Shown: positions 32,500-43,164 of the stretch, one piece after another | How positions within the stretch are numbered: the first letter of the stretch is position 1 | How the letters are laid out: each line of letters opens with the position of its first letter | From: Hermodice carunculata | Lineage: Eukaryota > Annelida > Polychaeta > Eunicida > Amphinomidae | Reading direction: 5' to 3' | NCBI GenBank assembly: GCA_964020975.1 | Contig: OZ026625.1 | Span: forward strand, 15,594,917-15,658,916 | DNA length: 64,000 nucleotides | The notes under the pieces: generated by a model | The model's input: the letters and a program-made list of their open reading frames with translations, nothing else | The model's database searches: none | What the model was told of the DNA's origin: nothing | Translations under genes and position numbers: made by a program

Positions 32500-33064
32500 T
32501 ATATTTATTAATGCAAATACACACATTTAAAATCTTGAATGGCTTCAAAACTACTTTAGTGGTGTCATTCAAACTTCAGTTTAAGTTTGTGACATGGCCA
32601 ATAAGACAAGAACCAAAGTTGTAGCATTTTAATTAATGTTCATTAGGTTAATAAACAAAATTTCGATTATAAATGTTGAACAATGGCAAAGTGTAGCATT
32701 TCAAACTGTTTTCATTTAATGACAGATTTCCTTTGAAGCACATCTTTTTTACTAATATTATATTTATATCCATGGGGAGATTGTCCAATCTACGCAATTT
32801 AAAAGATACATGTAGTTTTAAATATGTAAGAGAAGAAATAAAGATAAGAGTATGACTTGGTACAATTTGATATATGCAGAGCTTGATCTGCACCACCGCA
32901 ATATCCCTCTTTTTTGCTCTGTCTACAACGAGCTTATATATTTCATGCTGACTGAATTTCTTCAAAGTACATTCTGTTTGTTACTTATGTCTCCATACTC
33001 AAAACTTATGATGCCTTTTTCTTTTCTTATTGATATTCCTTGTTGCAGTGAGTTTATGTGGTCT
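32500..33064 (+). repeat. Left flank shared with unit 2 at lower identity
   Basis: One to two family C monomers, then a stretch that pairs with 57404-57919 but at only about 80 to 85 percent by eye. It includes ATAAAGATAAGAGTATGACTT and GACTGAATTTCTTCAAAGTA. Identity jumps to about 98 percent from TTCTTCCCTCTGCTCTCTGG (33069) onward. Confidence 0.65.
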
Positions 33065-33095
33065 TTTTCTTCCCTCTGCTCTCTGGTACCCGGTC

Positions 33096-34157
33096 CTAGG
33101 TGGATGCATTACTACAGGAGGCATAATTTAACATAGCACCCATGCTCAGGCTTTTTTGACACAGACCCACTGGGTAGTACCAGACGTCAGAACCTGGTTG
33201 CAAAAGATCATATGGGATTACCTCCAAGAAGAAAGGAGACTTAGACTGAAGTGTACTTGAAGGCCTGTGGCTGGCAAATTCTCTGTATAAGCATACAGCA
33301 CACCGATCATTTTTGCCTGTTAAACATGATGGTGAGCAACGGGGGTCAGGTTTGCGCTTGTCACGTTTCTTCAAAAATTTCAATGATTCTATTCCATCGT
33401 CATCCACATCAAGGTAAAAATCCCCCCAGCACAAGGTATGGACTTTCTCTGCCTTGTGAAAGCCGAAATATCTAGTTATTGTGTAACGCAAAACATACTG
33501 TATCCACGCAGCCTGTCGATGAGCACTGGTGGAAGCTTTGGTTGTCAATGTAGTTGCAAATTCTTTACATGGATGTTTAATTTTATTTTCTATAAATGCA
33601 GTTGCTTTTTCCATTATTTTTTCCTCAGAAATCCCTGTTGTATAAGTGATCCCATCAACCAAGTTTTTCCGTTCTTCAAGAGCAAGGACCTTTTGTTCCA
33701 ACACTTGCCTGAATAACATAAATTCTCTTGATTGTACACAAAGTGGGTGGTTGTGTTGATCCAGATAACGAGTTATGTGATTTGCTATAATTCTTAAGGT
33801 TGCCGCACAATACTCACTTCCCTTTGGTGTTCGGACTGCCATTATATACTCTGCCAACAGAATATCCAGTTCCTTGGCTGGGATCTGTAAACAGTGTCTG
33901 TATTCACCTTTATGCTTAGGAAGCCAGTGATGTAACCTAGTCAAATGTCTCACCACCTCTGGGTTTTTTTGCTCAATGGGACTTTCACAAGGCACTGACA
34001 AATAAGTTATCATGCGTGTGTTTGCAGGAGCCTCTTTCAACTCTATGTCAGCTTTTTTCTCATTGGAAGTATTTTTCCGGCATTTTGCAGCAGATTTGGA
34101 AGCAGCATGTCGGTGCCTGAGCTTAGACAACTTCTGTCCTTTACGTTTGAACTCCAT
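33096..34157 (-). CDS. DUF3504 / Crypton tyrosine-recombinase-like protein, copy 1
   Basis: Intact 353-codon frame. Cryptons are DNA transposons whose tyrosine recombinase has been captured in host proteins (ZMYM2-4, QRICH1, KIAA1958). Residues 1-45 are Lys/Arg rich (MEFKRKGQKLSKLRHRH), a likely nuclear signal. Residues 95-175 match the DUF3504 N-terminal block (IPAKELDILLAEYIMAVRTP, GSEYCAATLR, REFMLFRQVLEQK). Residues 235-340 match the core (HTLCWGDFYLDV, RCAVCLYREFASHRP, SPFFLEV, DVWYYPVGL). The catalytic Arg expected in F-G-F-R is His (FGFHKAEKV), and the chain ends before the H-x-x-R and Tyr motifs, so recombinase activity is unlikely. A start 15 codons upstream (34202) is open here but not in copy 2; I use the shared Met. 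It could be a captured host gene or an aged transposon. Confidence 0.8.
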   Translation of the reverse strand: MEFKRKGQKLSKLRHRHAASKSAAKCRKNTSNEKKADIELKEAPANTRMITYLSVPCESPIEQKNPEVVRHLTRLHHWLPKHKGEYRHCLQIPAKELDILLAEYIMAVRTPKGSEYCAATLRIIANHITRYLDQHNHPLCVQSREFMLFRQVLEQKVLALEERKNLVDGITYTTGISEEKIMEKATAFIENKIKHPCKEFATTLTTKASTSAHRQAAWIQYVLRYTITRYFGFHKAEKVHTLCWGDFYLDVDDDGIESLKFLKKRDKRKPDPRCSPSCLTGKNDRCAVCLYREFASHRPSSTLQSKSPFFLEVIPYDLLQPGSDVWYYPVGLCQKSLSMGAMLNYASCSNAST

Positions 34158-35107
34158 GGTTGTAACCAGACTTGTGCATACTCTGTATGTCTCAGCTGCC
34201 AAGGAACCTAACCAGATCTACGGGTAGTCTGCATAAGCCTGAAAAAAACTTGCATATATTAGGGTTTTCTTTAACATATTGCAATTAACAGACTATGCAA
34301 GTATATACATGTTAATAAACACTGACATATCACAGTGGATTTCTGTTTGTTATTTTTTTAATCAAATTTTGCACTTAGTGGACGAAAAGTGAAGCAAAGG
34401 AGTTTGTTTAACACTTTCAACAGTCATGCATAACGAGATAAGTTGATTTCCATCTTCCAACTACTACACACAACCTAACATAAATTTATTAATCTGCAAA
34501 TCTCAAAAACTTTTCCTCCATTTAACTGTGACAATCTTAATTTGCATAATTCATTATGATGTCCAACATTTCTGATTTTCAATTCACCTGATTTTATTTA
34601 CAATCATTATCATTCCTTTTCACCGTTTTCTGTTGCTTAATATGTAAAACTCATGAATTCTTATTTTAAAACCCACTGTATCCTACACATGTATGCACCA
34701 CTTATCTCCCCCCTTCCCCCCATAAAATTTACCAACCTCTATATTTGTTACTTTCCTAACATACATGATACGACAGGCATCACATAAAGTGGCGTTATCC
34801 ATTATATTTGACAGCACTTGGTTTACTTCCACCATTTTTAAACTGACTGGTGGTCAAATGTCTTTTTCAAAGTTTTTGACTAATTCCAACAATTTTTCAG
34901 TGACCAAAGCAAATTTGAATAAAAATTGTAGATGAGATCAATGAAAACTACATGCCCTTGCCAAGCTTTTCTTGGTGTGGGTTGGGTGCTGAGCACCAAA
35001 CATTTGCTGAAGAAAGCTGTTGACTCTGTATGAATTCCATGAAAAAAAAAAAAAAAAACCACTAAAAAGAGGATATCTACAAACTTCACTTTTTAGATAT
35101 ATAAATA
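34158..35107. other. Unit 1, 5' flank of DUF3504 gene
   Basis: Nearly identical to 59005-59951 in unit 2. It contains a family D fragment (34940-35040: CTTTTCTTGGTGTGGGTTGG, GCTGTTGACTCTG) and a C-rich run near 34707. No exon is recognised upstream of the DUF3504 start. Confidence 0.5.
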
Positions 35108-35284
35108 CAGTGGTACCTGCGACAAGACCACTTCTCGTGAGAGACCACATTCGTTTTTAAGACCACCCTTTCAAGAAATTGGCCTTTTATTTCTTTGTTA
35201 ATTTACCTGCAATGAAAGACAACCTGTCATATGTGACCACTTTTGTCTGGCATTAGGGGTGGTCTTAAATTGCAGGTACCACTG
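35108..35284. mobile_element. Mariner-like MITE with TA duplication
   Basis: 177 bp with TIRs CAGTGGTACCTGCGACAAGA and (reverse complement of right end) CAGTGGTACCTGCAATTTAA, flanked by TA at 35106-35107 and 35285-35286. Unit 2 has a different 95 bp sequence between the same TA positions. Confidence 0.8.
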
Positions 35285-37780
35285 TACCAGTTTTGCGGTA
35301 TGGAGGAGTGGTTACTAGTGAATCAACTCACAATATCTGCCTCTTATAACCAGTTTTCAATGTAGTTATTATGCAGTAACTCTTGGTTGAAATGACTGTT
35401 AACAAGATTGATAACCCCAGTGTCAAATATTATTATTTTGCTTATTTTACAAGTTATTTACAATTAGCGACTAGTTCTAATGGAGGCTAGAAAAGTTCAA
35501 GCACATGACGTTGCCTTCATCAGTGCAAAATGTGCAGTGAATATCATTTCATATGTCTTGCAACTGTAACAGAAAGCTTCCAAAAACATCCTAATCATAT
35601 GCAAATATCAAAAGTTTTTACACTTTGAAAGAATTAAAAGAGCCAGATTTGCCTCTGTTATTGTGCCCGACACCCATGCTTCACCCCACGTCATGTTGTT
35701 GAGACCTGGCAGAAAGTGAACGGTCTGATCAATCACTATGCTCCTATTGGTTCACATGACTAATCTTTCGGCGTTAATTATTCAAATAATTCATTTGACG
35801 ATCTGACTACATCATCATCAGCCAACAGACAGGATCGTCTGAATAACAATTCTCACCTTTGACATAAATTAACTGCATTGCAGTCACATTTCGGCAATGA
35901 GCAAGCATATAAATGCAGGTGTAGACAAAGGTCTGAACTTTCCACTGATACCAAACATGCGGTGTTTATCTGAATTGATCCAGTCTACGGAGGACAGATA
36001 CCAGTGCAATTTTACTACTGTTTTTACATTGTTTTGCCAATTTTCAACTGTGAAAGTGCAAAAAAAAAAAAAAACATTGTGCAAGGTACATTTGCCCTCA
36101 GTTTAATTAAATTTAATATTTTTATGTGACAGTAAGACATCGAATCGAGATACCACAACATTTTGTCAAGCATATTAGGCCAAGTTATTCGCTCTTTCTT
36201 TTGGCATTATGTTTTCTTTGGAATGCCAAACATCGCAAAAATTGCATCAATAGAAAACTAAGGCAAAGACAATGAATATCACCAAAAGTGAATGGCTATT
36301 AAAGATTTAAAATGACTGCAACTTCACAAGCAGTCAGTTAGAAATGATGTGCTCACCAGGACCCAAGTAAAATTGGAAAATTTGGTTGCCTCCAAAACAA
36401 ACCCAAGCTGAGAATTTTGTCTACTCTGTTGGGGTTTGCCCTTCTTTGACAATGTCCCTGTTTTAGCACTGGAAAAGTGAAACAGTTTCTAATTGGCTGA
36501 GTATGGTAGCAGGCTTCAGTACACTGGGGCTGCTACTGGTCTGGACAATAATGATGAACTTCCCGATTGGTGTCTCAGTCTAGGGAGAGGGTCACAGTAT
36601 AGTTTTGTTTCCCTAACTATTTAAAATGCTGTCAAAGAATGGTAGACCAAGTGTAGTAACATGGAAGTTGGTCTGCTCTACAGGCAAAAAAATTTGGACG
36701 CTCTATTTTAAATTTCTGGCTGGCAATAATCAAGTGAACTATATTACAGTATTCTTGTGACATTCTGAATGAGAAAATGACCTGTATGGGCAATGGGGAC
36801 TGACAGAAAGCTTTAATTTGCTTTAATTAAACCCTACTTTCCCTCATCCCTTTTTTGGAAAACCACTAATGATAAACTGGACTATTTTTTATGTGGTCTC
36901 AAGGTAGCAATTTTACTTAAAAGACCAAGGAGGCAAATTCTCAATGTGTAATATAGACAATCTGGTCATTTCGTTTTAATATATGTTTCTAAAAATGGAG
37001 ATATGTGAAGTCAAGGTAAGATCTCTTATGGTGGTTTATATGTTGGTACTTTATATCTCTGCACCAGCGTGTGCCACTCTTCTGTATTGCTTTGCTCCCT
37101 ATTGGACATTTTTGCAATAATATTTACATTCAATCTATCTTTTAACATTGCAAGTACATGTATAGGAGAGAGCCTGGTCTGTAATGAGACCATAACACAT
37201 GAGCCTTGTGTGTTATGGGACCACAACCCGTGTCCCGTCTGTATTCCAATAAGCCACGCCCACCTGGGTTTCCAGAACTCAACACCTGAACTTGCTGGAT
37301 AAATCAGTTTCTGGTCATGAATTTCTCTCAATTCTATGTACTAAATTTGGTGTAGTTGGGCAGAAAAATGCAGGGAAAAATACAAATATAAGAAATGAGG
37401 GTCCCTCTTGTGTATGTTCTGGCATAATGATGTGGGTGACTGAAGCGGGCATCTGGTGCACACCATGCCACCTTATGTCACCTGCGTCGAAATCGACCCT
37501 CTTTATTCTTAGATTCACCATCCTGGCACTTCAGTCAGTTAGCCAATCAAAAGTTGTGAACAGTATGCATTGACAACCAAGAAGTAGGGGCAAACAAACC
37601 CATAGCAACCTATATATTCCATGTAAAACATGCTGGACCTAAAGAGTCAGAAGTACACTTTCCGAACATCAATTTTTTTTTATTAAAACCCAGGTATCAA
37701 AAGAGCAGAGTATCTCTAGTTTAAAAGCATTAGTGATTTGCAACTAAAAATCTATGTTTAGCTCTGAGTAACTTGCAGCC

Positions 37781-37840
37781 CAAAAAAACAAAACAAACAA
37801 ACAAAAAAAAACAAAACAAAAAACAAAACAAAACAAAAAC
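37781..37840. repeat. (AAAAC)n simple repeat
   Basis: Irregular run of AAAAC/AAAC units. Confidence 0.9.
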
Positions 37841-37918
37841 AATAATTTAACAGGGGATTGAATGGGAATACTCTCTTTCATCTTCTTTTGGTAACTAAAA
37901 AGCAATGTCATAGGTTAA

Positions 37919-38325
37919 AACGTGCTGCACACACCAGGTATACCAGTCTGTATCCACTGCCTTGATTCCGTATCTGGAGATAACCTCACACTGTACACTC
38001 TATGTTTTTCAGACAACAGTGTCCATGGTGGCTCCAAGCCACAGGTTTCCCTCGTTATCAAGGGAGGAAACAATTTTGTCAGTTCCTCGATAATAAGAGA
38101 TAAAATCGCTACTCCGTGAAGGCTCCCAGTTTACAGAAATATACATAGGTGCAGTGATCTCTGCAGGTTTTCACAAGGGCAGCGCCACAGTGGCTGCGGG
38201 GTTATAAAACATGCAGGCTTCAATTGTGTATTCACCGTCGCTGGTCTGCCAGGCGTTGAACGGTGGGCTGAAGATACACTTTAGTAGTATTTCACCAATA
38301 TAAATGATTAATTTCATTGCATTTT
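37919..38325 (-). pseudogene. Coding-like fragment, family unknown
   Basis: On the minus strand from ATG at 38323-38325 one frame reads MKNAMKLIIYIGEILLKCIF, SPPFNAWQTSDGEYTIEACM and FYNPAATVALPL, then a stop. The same frame resumes with EITAPMYISVNWEPSRSSDF, ISYYRGTDKIVSSLDNEGNL and WLGATMDTVV, two more stops, then RYGIKAVDTDWYTW. The amino-acid make-up (Trp, Cys, Gly, Tyr-rich with beta-strand spacing) looks like real protein, and the phase is kept across the stops, suggesting a decayed extracellular-type exon. I do not recognise the family. Confidence 0.35.
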
Positions 38326-39014
38326 TCATGTTTCAAAGTTTTAATTTTTATTTATGTTTTTCTTGTTGGTCTGCCCCTCCATGGTCTGCCACAGTAGTAG
38401 AATATCCATGACTGTATGGCATGGGGGTATAAATTAGGCATGTTACTGGCATTTACAGGCCCCTTATTGGATACTAGGCCCACAAATCAACAATTTGACC
38501 ACTTTATGATTGCAAAATTTTCAGACTCGCCGGTACTGGCCCTTAATTCGAACTGCACCAAAATCAACCTTTACTTGTATACAATCGTTTTATGTAGACT
38601 TAAAGTTCCGCACTTAACCGGTATTTATTTAGAAAAGCATCTAAATCATATAAGGTTTGTCTTAAATGATCCATAGTGATGCTGCACCATAGAGACGGCA
38701 ATCCCTTCATAAAATCCCAGCTGATCACCTTAGTGCAAAAATTCAGACACTGTTTTGTCTTGGCGGAATGGAAATGGCAAGGTCACTTGCGCAATCCAAT
38801 GCTCAGTGGGAAAGGCCCCTTATTTCATTGCGCATCAAAGTTTTTAAGTTCCCGTCAAATGACGTGATGGGTTGCCAACCAGAATGGACTTTCCCAAGTG
38901 TGACTGCCACCTGCTTAGCCGGTACCAGAGCCACTGCACAAAAGGCCCCACTTATCGCTTACCTCGTTGTGACGATCAGCGTAAAACAAAGGCGGATAAA
39001 AGACACTGTTTGAA
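38326..39014. other. Unassigned DNA in the unit 1 extra segment
   Basis: Open frames at 38416-38676, 38676-38867 and 38768-39013 have no recognisable domains. Confidence 0.35.
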
Positions 39015-40731
39015 GGACTGGTAAGACACCAAAAACCTTTGCATGGCTGATTTTGAGATTTTAACGGTTTTTACAAGATGAATGTCCTTTCTATTAGTTG
39101 TCAAAATTTCAAGCTTTTAACTACTGTAGAAATATGAGAAAAACGCCCAAAAGCACACAAGCATGTGGACATCGAACGTTCATGTGTCATTATTTTGGTT
39201 TTCAACCGCCAAATGGAACAATGCCACCCGTCAATCATACTTAACAGCCTGTCACGTGGCTGCAGGTAGCAACAGTCCATGGCAAAAGGAGAGTGGTATC
39301 AGGGAGCCAATGCGAAAAAAAAGGCGACATGCGGAAAGTATGTTTGCGGGCGGGGAAAAGATGCAAACATGCTAACATATCATAGCCTTAGTGGTTTACT
39401 TTATATTTATCTTGCTTGTTTTGTGTTCTAACGAAGGGAGACTTTAAATGTTCAAGAGGAGCGGCAATCATCTGACGATGTCCCTTCAAAGGCTGTGCAG
39501 GGATGGTTACCCCAGTGGTCCTGCACACCGAAGACAGGCGGGGAAAAAACTGACACTTTAATCAACAATACCCACGTACATGATAATATTTTATCGAAAC
39601 CCAGGAATGAGGATATAAAAGTGCAAATAAACACATCGAAATAACCATACACGTGAACAGCATAGAAAACACATAAAATAACGTTACAAAATTCAGGTTG
39701 GAAAGAGAATTGAAACTCATTGACAAAATAATGACAAGCTAACTAAGTGTCTTGTGTACAGACAAGTCTAACAAGCTAACTACATAAGGTATCCAGATAG
39801 GAGTAAATACAATAAAATACTATCCCTAAAAACGGGATGAAGAGGTAGGGGGAGGAAGACCAAACCCGCCATCTGTGCACAGACCAAGAGCGGCCGTAGG
39901 CCACCCACCGAAGTAAGGCAACACAACTTCCGTTGCCAGGCTTGAGGTCACGGTGCCCAAAGGGCCGCCTCCATGACATCACGCTTTGAAACCAGACTGT
40001 CGATGTCGCCGTTTGACAGATCGCTGAATAATGCTTCTGTACTTCAAAAGCTTTTATTATATATGTGATTGGCCAAAAATTGATTGACAACCTCCCCAAA
40101 TGTTAAGGGACGATGTTTTCTACGTTTTGTACAAATATCAGCTCAACTTAAGCAAATCATCAACATCAAAGGCCTTTGAAGCTTGTTTTCTCAGAAAGGA
40201 TAATAGGACGAGAACCCCACCTAAGAATGGTTATTCCAAGAAAACGGCTGGGCGAAATTTAATCCGGTTAATGGCTTTTGATTCTGTAATATCTGAACTG
40301 CAAAAACAATTCAGCGATTTTCAAAATTTTGCTTCATTCTTTTACTATGAAATGAAGAAAATGAACATCCTGAAAATCAAAGGGAAAATCGAAACATCAA
40401 ACTTTGAGGATGGATAACAGAAAAACGAAACCAAAAATGAAAAATTGCAGGATCGTTTTTTGTTGCCAATATGTCAGGATTAAGATGCAAGTGTAATTAA
40501 GAATTTATCACATATAATTAGTGACTTATATCGACATTTATGGGGTGGATGCTTTGCGGTCAACTTTCAATTGTTTTTTCAACAATTAACATCACAGACA
40601 CCCAAATATGGGCCATATAAATTCTTTGGAGTATGACGATTACACACATATATGATATGTTATCCTAACACAAATACAGTTTGAGCTAGGATGTACTAAA
40701 GTGAGATTTATTTTTGGTGTCTTACCTGTCC
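39015..40731. mobile_element. 1.7 kb TIR element, TTAA-like target
   Basis: Left end GGACTGGTAAGACACCAAAA and reverse complement of right end GGACAGGTAAGACACCAAAA differ at one of the first 20 bases. The flanks are TGAA (39011-39014) and TTAA (40732-40735), which fits a TTAA duplication with one change. It is long enough for a degenerate autonomous element. The interior has a GC-richer part (39880-40030) and coding-like frames, but I recognise no transposase. Absent from unit 2 along with the surrounding 5.8 kb. Confidence 0.65.
40100..40417 (+). CDS. Unrecognised 105-codon frame inside the TIR element
   Basis: MLRDDVFYVLYKYQLNLSKS through SNFEDG. It is Lys/Phe rich with helical spacing (ISELQKQFSDFQNFASFFYY). 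A second coding-like stretch on the same strand, reading NVQEERQSSDDVPSKAVQGW, lies at about 39446-39650. Either could be part of an element protein or chance. No family is assigned. Confidence 0.25.
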   Translation: MLRDDVFYVLYKYQLNLSKSSTSKAFEACFLRKDNRTRTPPKNGYSKKTAGRNLIRLMAFDSVISELQKQFSDFQNFASFFYYEMKKMNILKIKGKIETSNFEDG

Positions 40732-41673
40732 TTAATGTTTATTCATACGACTTGTCAGCTTAATGGGTTATGCGCTACTGAGATACTCCTTGCTCGGTCC
40801 TTCAGATAGTAGGTCCATGGCTCCTTCACGGAGTAACTAATAGTATCCACTGAGTAGAGATAAGAATGTTAGTGCCTGTGATGTCATAGTGATTCCAAGA
40901 ATGTAGACTCTGTTTACTTTATTGCATTAATTTGGTGGTTAACAGGTTATTTGCATGGGATATGCATGTAATTTTGATAATTTATCAAACTGCTTCTGGA
41001 ACTAATTTTGATGTACAGAATTATATTTTCCCTTAGCATTGGGGGTTCAATAAACCATGGAGGTATATTATATTGGATTATAGCTCCATGAATAAACTTT
41101 ATTACAAGTTCCAACGTCTGCGACGGCGGCCCCTACAATTCAATATGGCTGTCACTGACCTATTTTCGCTCGCTCAAACTTTCTGATCCGATATAGCCTG
41201 AATTCACTCCCAAAACTGTCCCTGCGGTTTTTCTACATATTCATAAAAGAAATACTGATCTCATTGGGTCAAAGTCTGTCTAAAACAGCAAAAATTCCAC
41301 TAAATTTACAACAGCTTCAAATCCAAACCTCATCTCGCTGACGTCCCTCAGTCATTGACAGAGATACACAAAAGGCCTCCACTACACTAGGCCTAGCAAA
41401 TCCCTCAGATAAAAATACTTACTAAGTAAGTAAGCATACCGTATACAAATGCTTACTACAATAACGTTGATACACAATAATTTAATGTCACACGTGAGAG
41501 AAACGAAGAGAAAATATCCTCATTACATCTTGCAATACCTTTGTCGCCTGAGCCTCGCGTAGTTGTCGCCTGCTACAGCTTGGAACTTGGACGGGAAACT
41601 GGCTTCTGCGCATGCGTAAAAGTATGAGTTGCAGATCACAGTGTGATGACTTTGACAAGTTGTGAATGTGATC
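40732..41673. other. Unit 1, right of TIR element
   Basis: No gene recognised. From 41157 onward the sequence is shared with unit 2 (60112 onward). Confidence 0.4.
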
Positions 41674-41760
41674 CCACGGCTTATTCGCCCCACGGCTTTT
41701 TCGTCCTATGGCTCATTCGTTCCCAAGCATTTCCGTCCTTCGCTTATTCGTCCTCGTCGG
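41674..41760. repeat. Short degenerate array of GGCTTATTCGTCC-type motifs
   Basis: Five or six imperfect 15 to 17 base units: CCACGGCTTATTCGCC, CCACGGCTTTTTCGTCC, TATGGCTCATTCGTTCC, CAAGCATTTCCGTCC, TTCGCTTATTCGTCC. The same array is in unit 2 at about 60665-60757, with differences. Such arrays occur near the ends of some invertebrate MITEs, but no partner end is seen. Confidence 0.6.
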
Positions 41761-41929
41761 TTCCACCTAATGTATATCTATGTATAATGTTTAAAACCTT
41801 TTATACATATGAACAGGCTTGCCAACATTCAGGAAAAAAACTAGAAAAGAAGATTTGCTGCATAGCAAATCAGTGTATGTGTGTCTTCGAAGCTTAACGG
41901 TATGGCAATGCCAATGCACAACTAGTCCA

Positions 41930-42450
41930 TAACATAGGAGTAGAAGTTGGAATGGGGGTTCCATTTATTATAGCTTTGAAGTTATTCAAGATCTAAATTT
42001 CTAATGGTGCTACTTTACATGATTTAAATTGCTACAACTTTTGTTTTTAATTCATTAGGTGCGCAATGGTCAACAACCTCCTTGTAGAAGTTGGAATCAC
42101 ATCTCTATCAATTCTAGTGTTGAAGATATTCAAGATTGAAAATTTCGAATACTGCTAATAAGCATAATTTAAATTGCTACAACTATTATTTCAGATTTAT
42201 TGCATGCGCAATGGCCAATACCCCCTTAGTAGAAGTTGAAACGACATCTCTATCTATAATAGTTTTGAAGATATTCAAAGACTTAAAATTTCAAATGCTG
42301 CTAATTAGCATAATTTAAATTGCTACAACTTTAGTTTTAAAATGTATCAGATGCACAGTGGTCAATAAACCTGTAGTAGAATTTAGTATGACATCTCTAT
42401 CTATTATACTTTTGAAGGTATTCAGGATTTAAAATTTCCAATGCCCTTGT
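41930..42450 (-). repeat. Family C array, minus orientation
   Basis: Three to four monomers. The reverse complement reads ATCTTCAAAACTATTATAGA, TAGAGATGTC and TTTAAATTATGCTAATTAGC. It faces the plus-strand family C copy at the left end of the unit. Also present in unit 2 (60930-61440). Confidence 0.75.
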
Positions 42451-42527
42451 ATAATTTGAATAATTTTAAACATCTTCATTCCTCTGCATAAAAAGGCCAA
42501 ACTCCATGTATGGAGGTACAATCATAC

Positions 42528-43155
42528 GAATCTAGGACTTTTTGTCGAAATCAACATCGTCGGAGGCCAACTTTGCCGAAGGTTAAATTTGGTTGAAAAG
42601 TTATCTTGTCACTACACAAATTCGTCGATAGTCATCTTCATCGCAATGTAACATCGGCGAAATCAACTCGGTCGAAAATCAGAATGATTAAAGTGCTGTT
42701 TGGTCGAAAAGTAACTTCATTGTGAGGCCATTTCGCTCTAAAATTGGTAGTGAAACAGGTGCCCGGTGAATGTTGATGGTGGCCGTGTAATGGCTAATGA
42801 TCATGTGACTGAACACAACCTGGCAACTTTTAACACTCTCGTTCGGTTAAAAAAATATCTAAACTGCCACCAAATTCAGCCATGCTGACTGGTCGACGGT
42901 AGGCAGCAGACTGAAAATTGTAGCCCCCATGGTCGCGCACGCGACCAATTGTCTTTTCGGTCAAGCCGAATGAACTTTCGTCGAAGTTGATCGCGACAAG
43001 ATGAACTTTCGCCGAAGTTGATCGCGACCAGTTTGACCAGACAGCCAAATTGATTTCGACATATTGTCATCATGGCCACTCAGACAGTCGACAATTTTAA
43101 CCTCCGACGAAGTGAGTATACGGCGAAGTTGATTTCGACGAATTGTCCGATAACC
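42528..43155. mobile_element. 628 bp Mutator-like MITE with 9 bp duplication
   Basis: Flanked by CAATCATAC on both sides (42519-42527, 43156-43164); unit 2 holds a single CAATCATAC at 61513-61521 with no insert, proving the insertion boundaries. The ends are inverted repeats: left TTTTTGTCGAAATCAACATC against reverse-complemented right AATTCGTCGAAATCAACTTC. Motifs like GTCGAAATCAACTTCG recur inside in both orientations (for example 43009-43022 and 43124-43139). A 9 bp duplication points to the Mutator superfamily. No transposase is present. Confidence 0.85.
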
Positions 43156-43164
43156 CAATCATAC

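Larger units (their letters stand above)
35346..41156. other. 5.8 kb segment present only in unit 1
   Basis: In unit 2 the flanks GCCTCTT and GACCTATTTTCG are joined by only TTTT (60108-60111). No target duplication or matching ends flank the segment, so a deletion in unit 2 is likelier than an insertion here. It contains an A/C-rich stretch (37781-37840), a coding-like fragment (37919-38325) and a 1.7 kb TIR element (39015-40731). 35346-37780 holds nothing I recognise. Confidence 0.7.

Noticed and set aside
33251-34227. Plus-strand frames over the DUF3504 gene
   Set aside because: Shadows of the intact minus-strand gene; the same shadows recur in copy 2.
42830-43158. Overlapping minus-strand frames in 42.8-43.2 kb
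   Set aside because: They are translations of the repeated GTCGAAATCAACTTCG-like motifs in the Mutator-like MITE.
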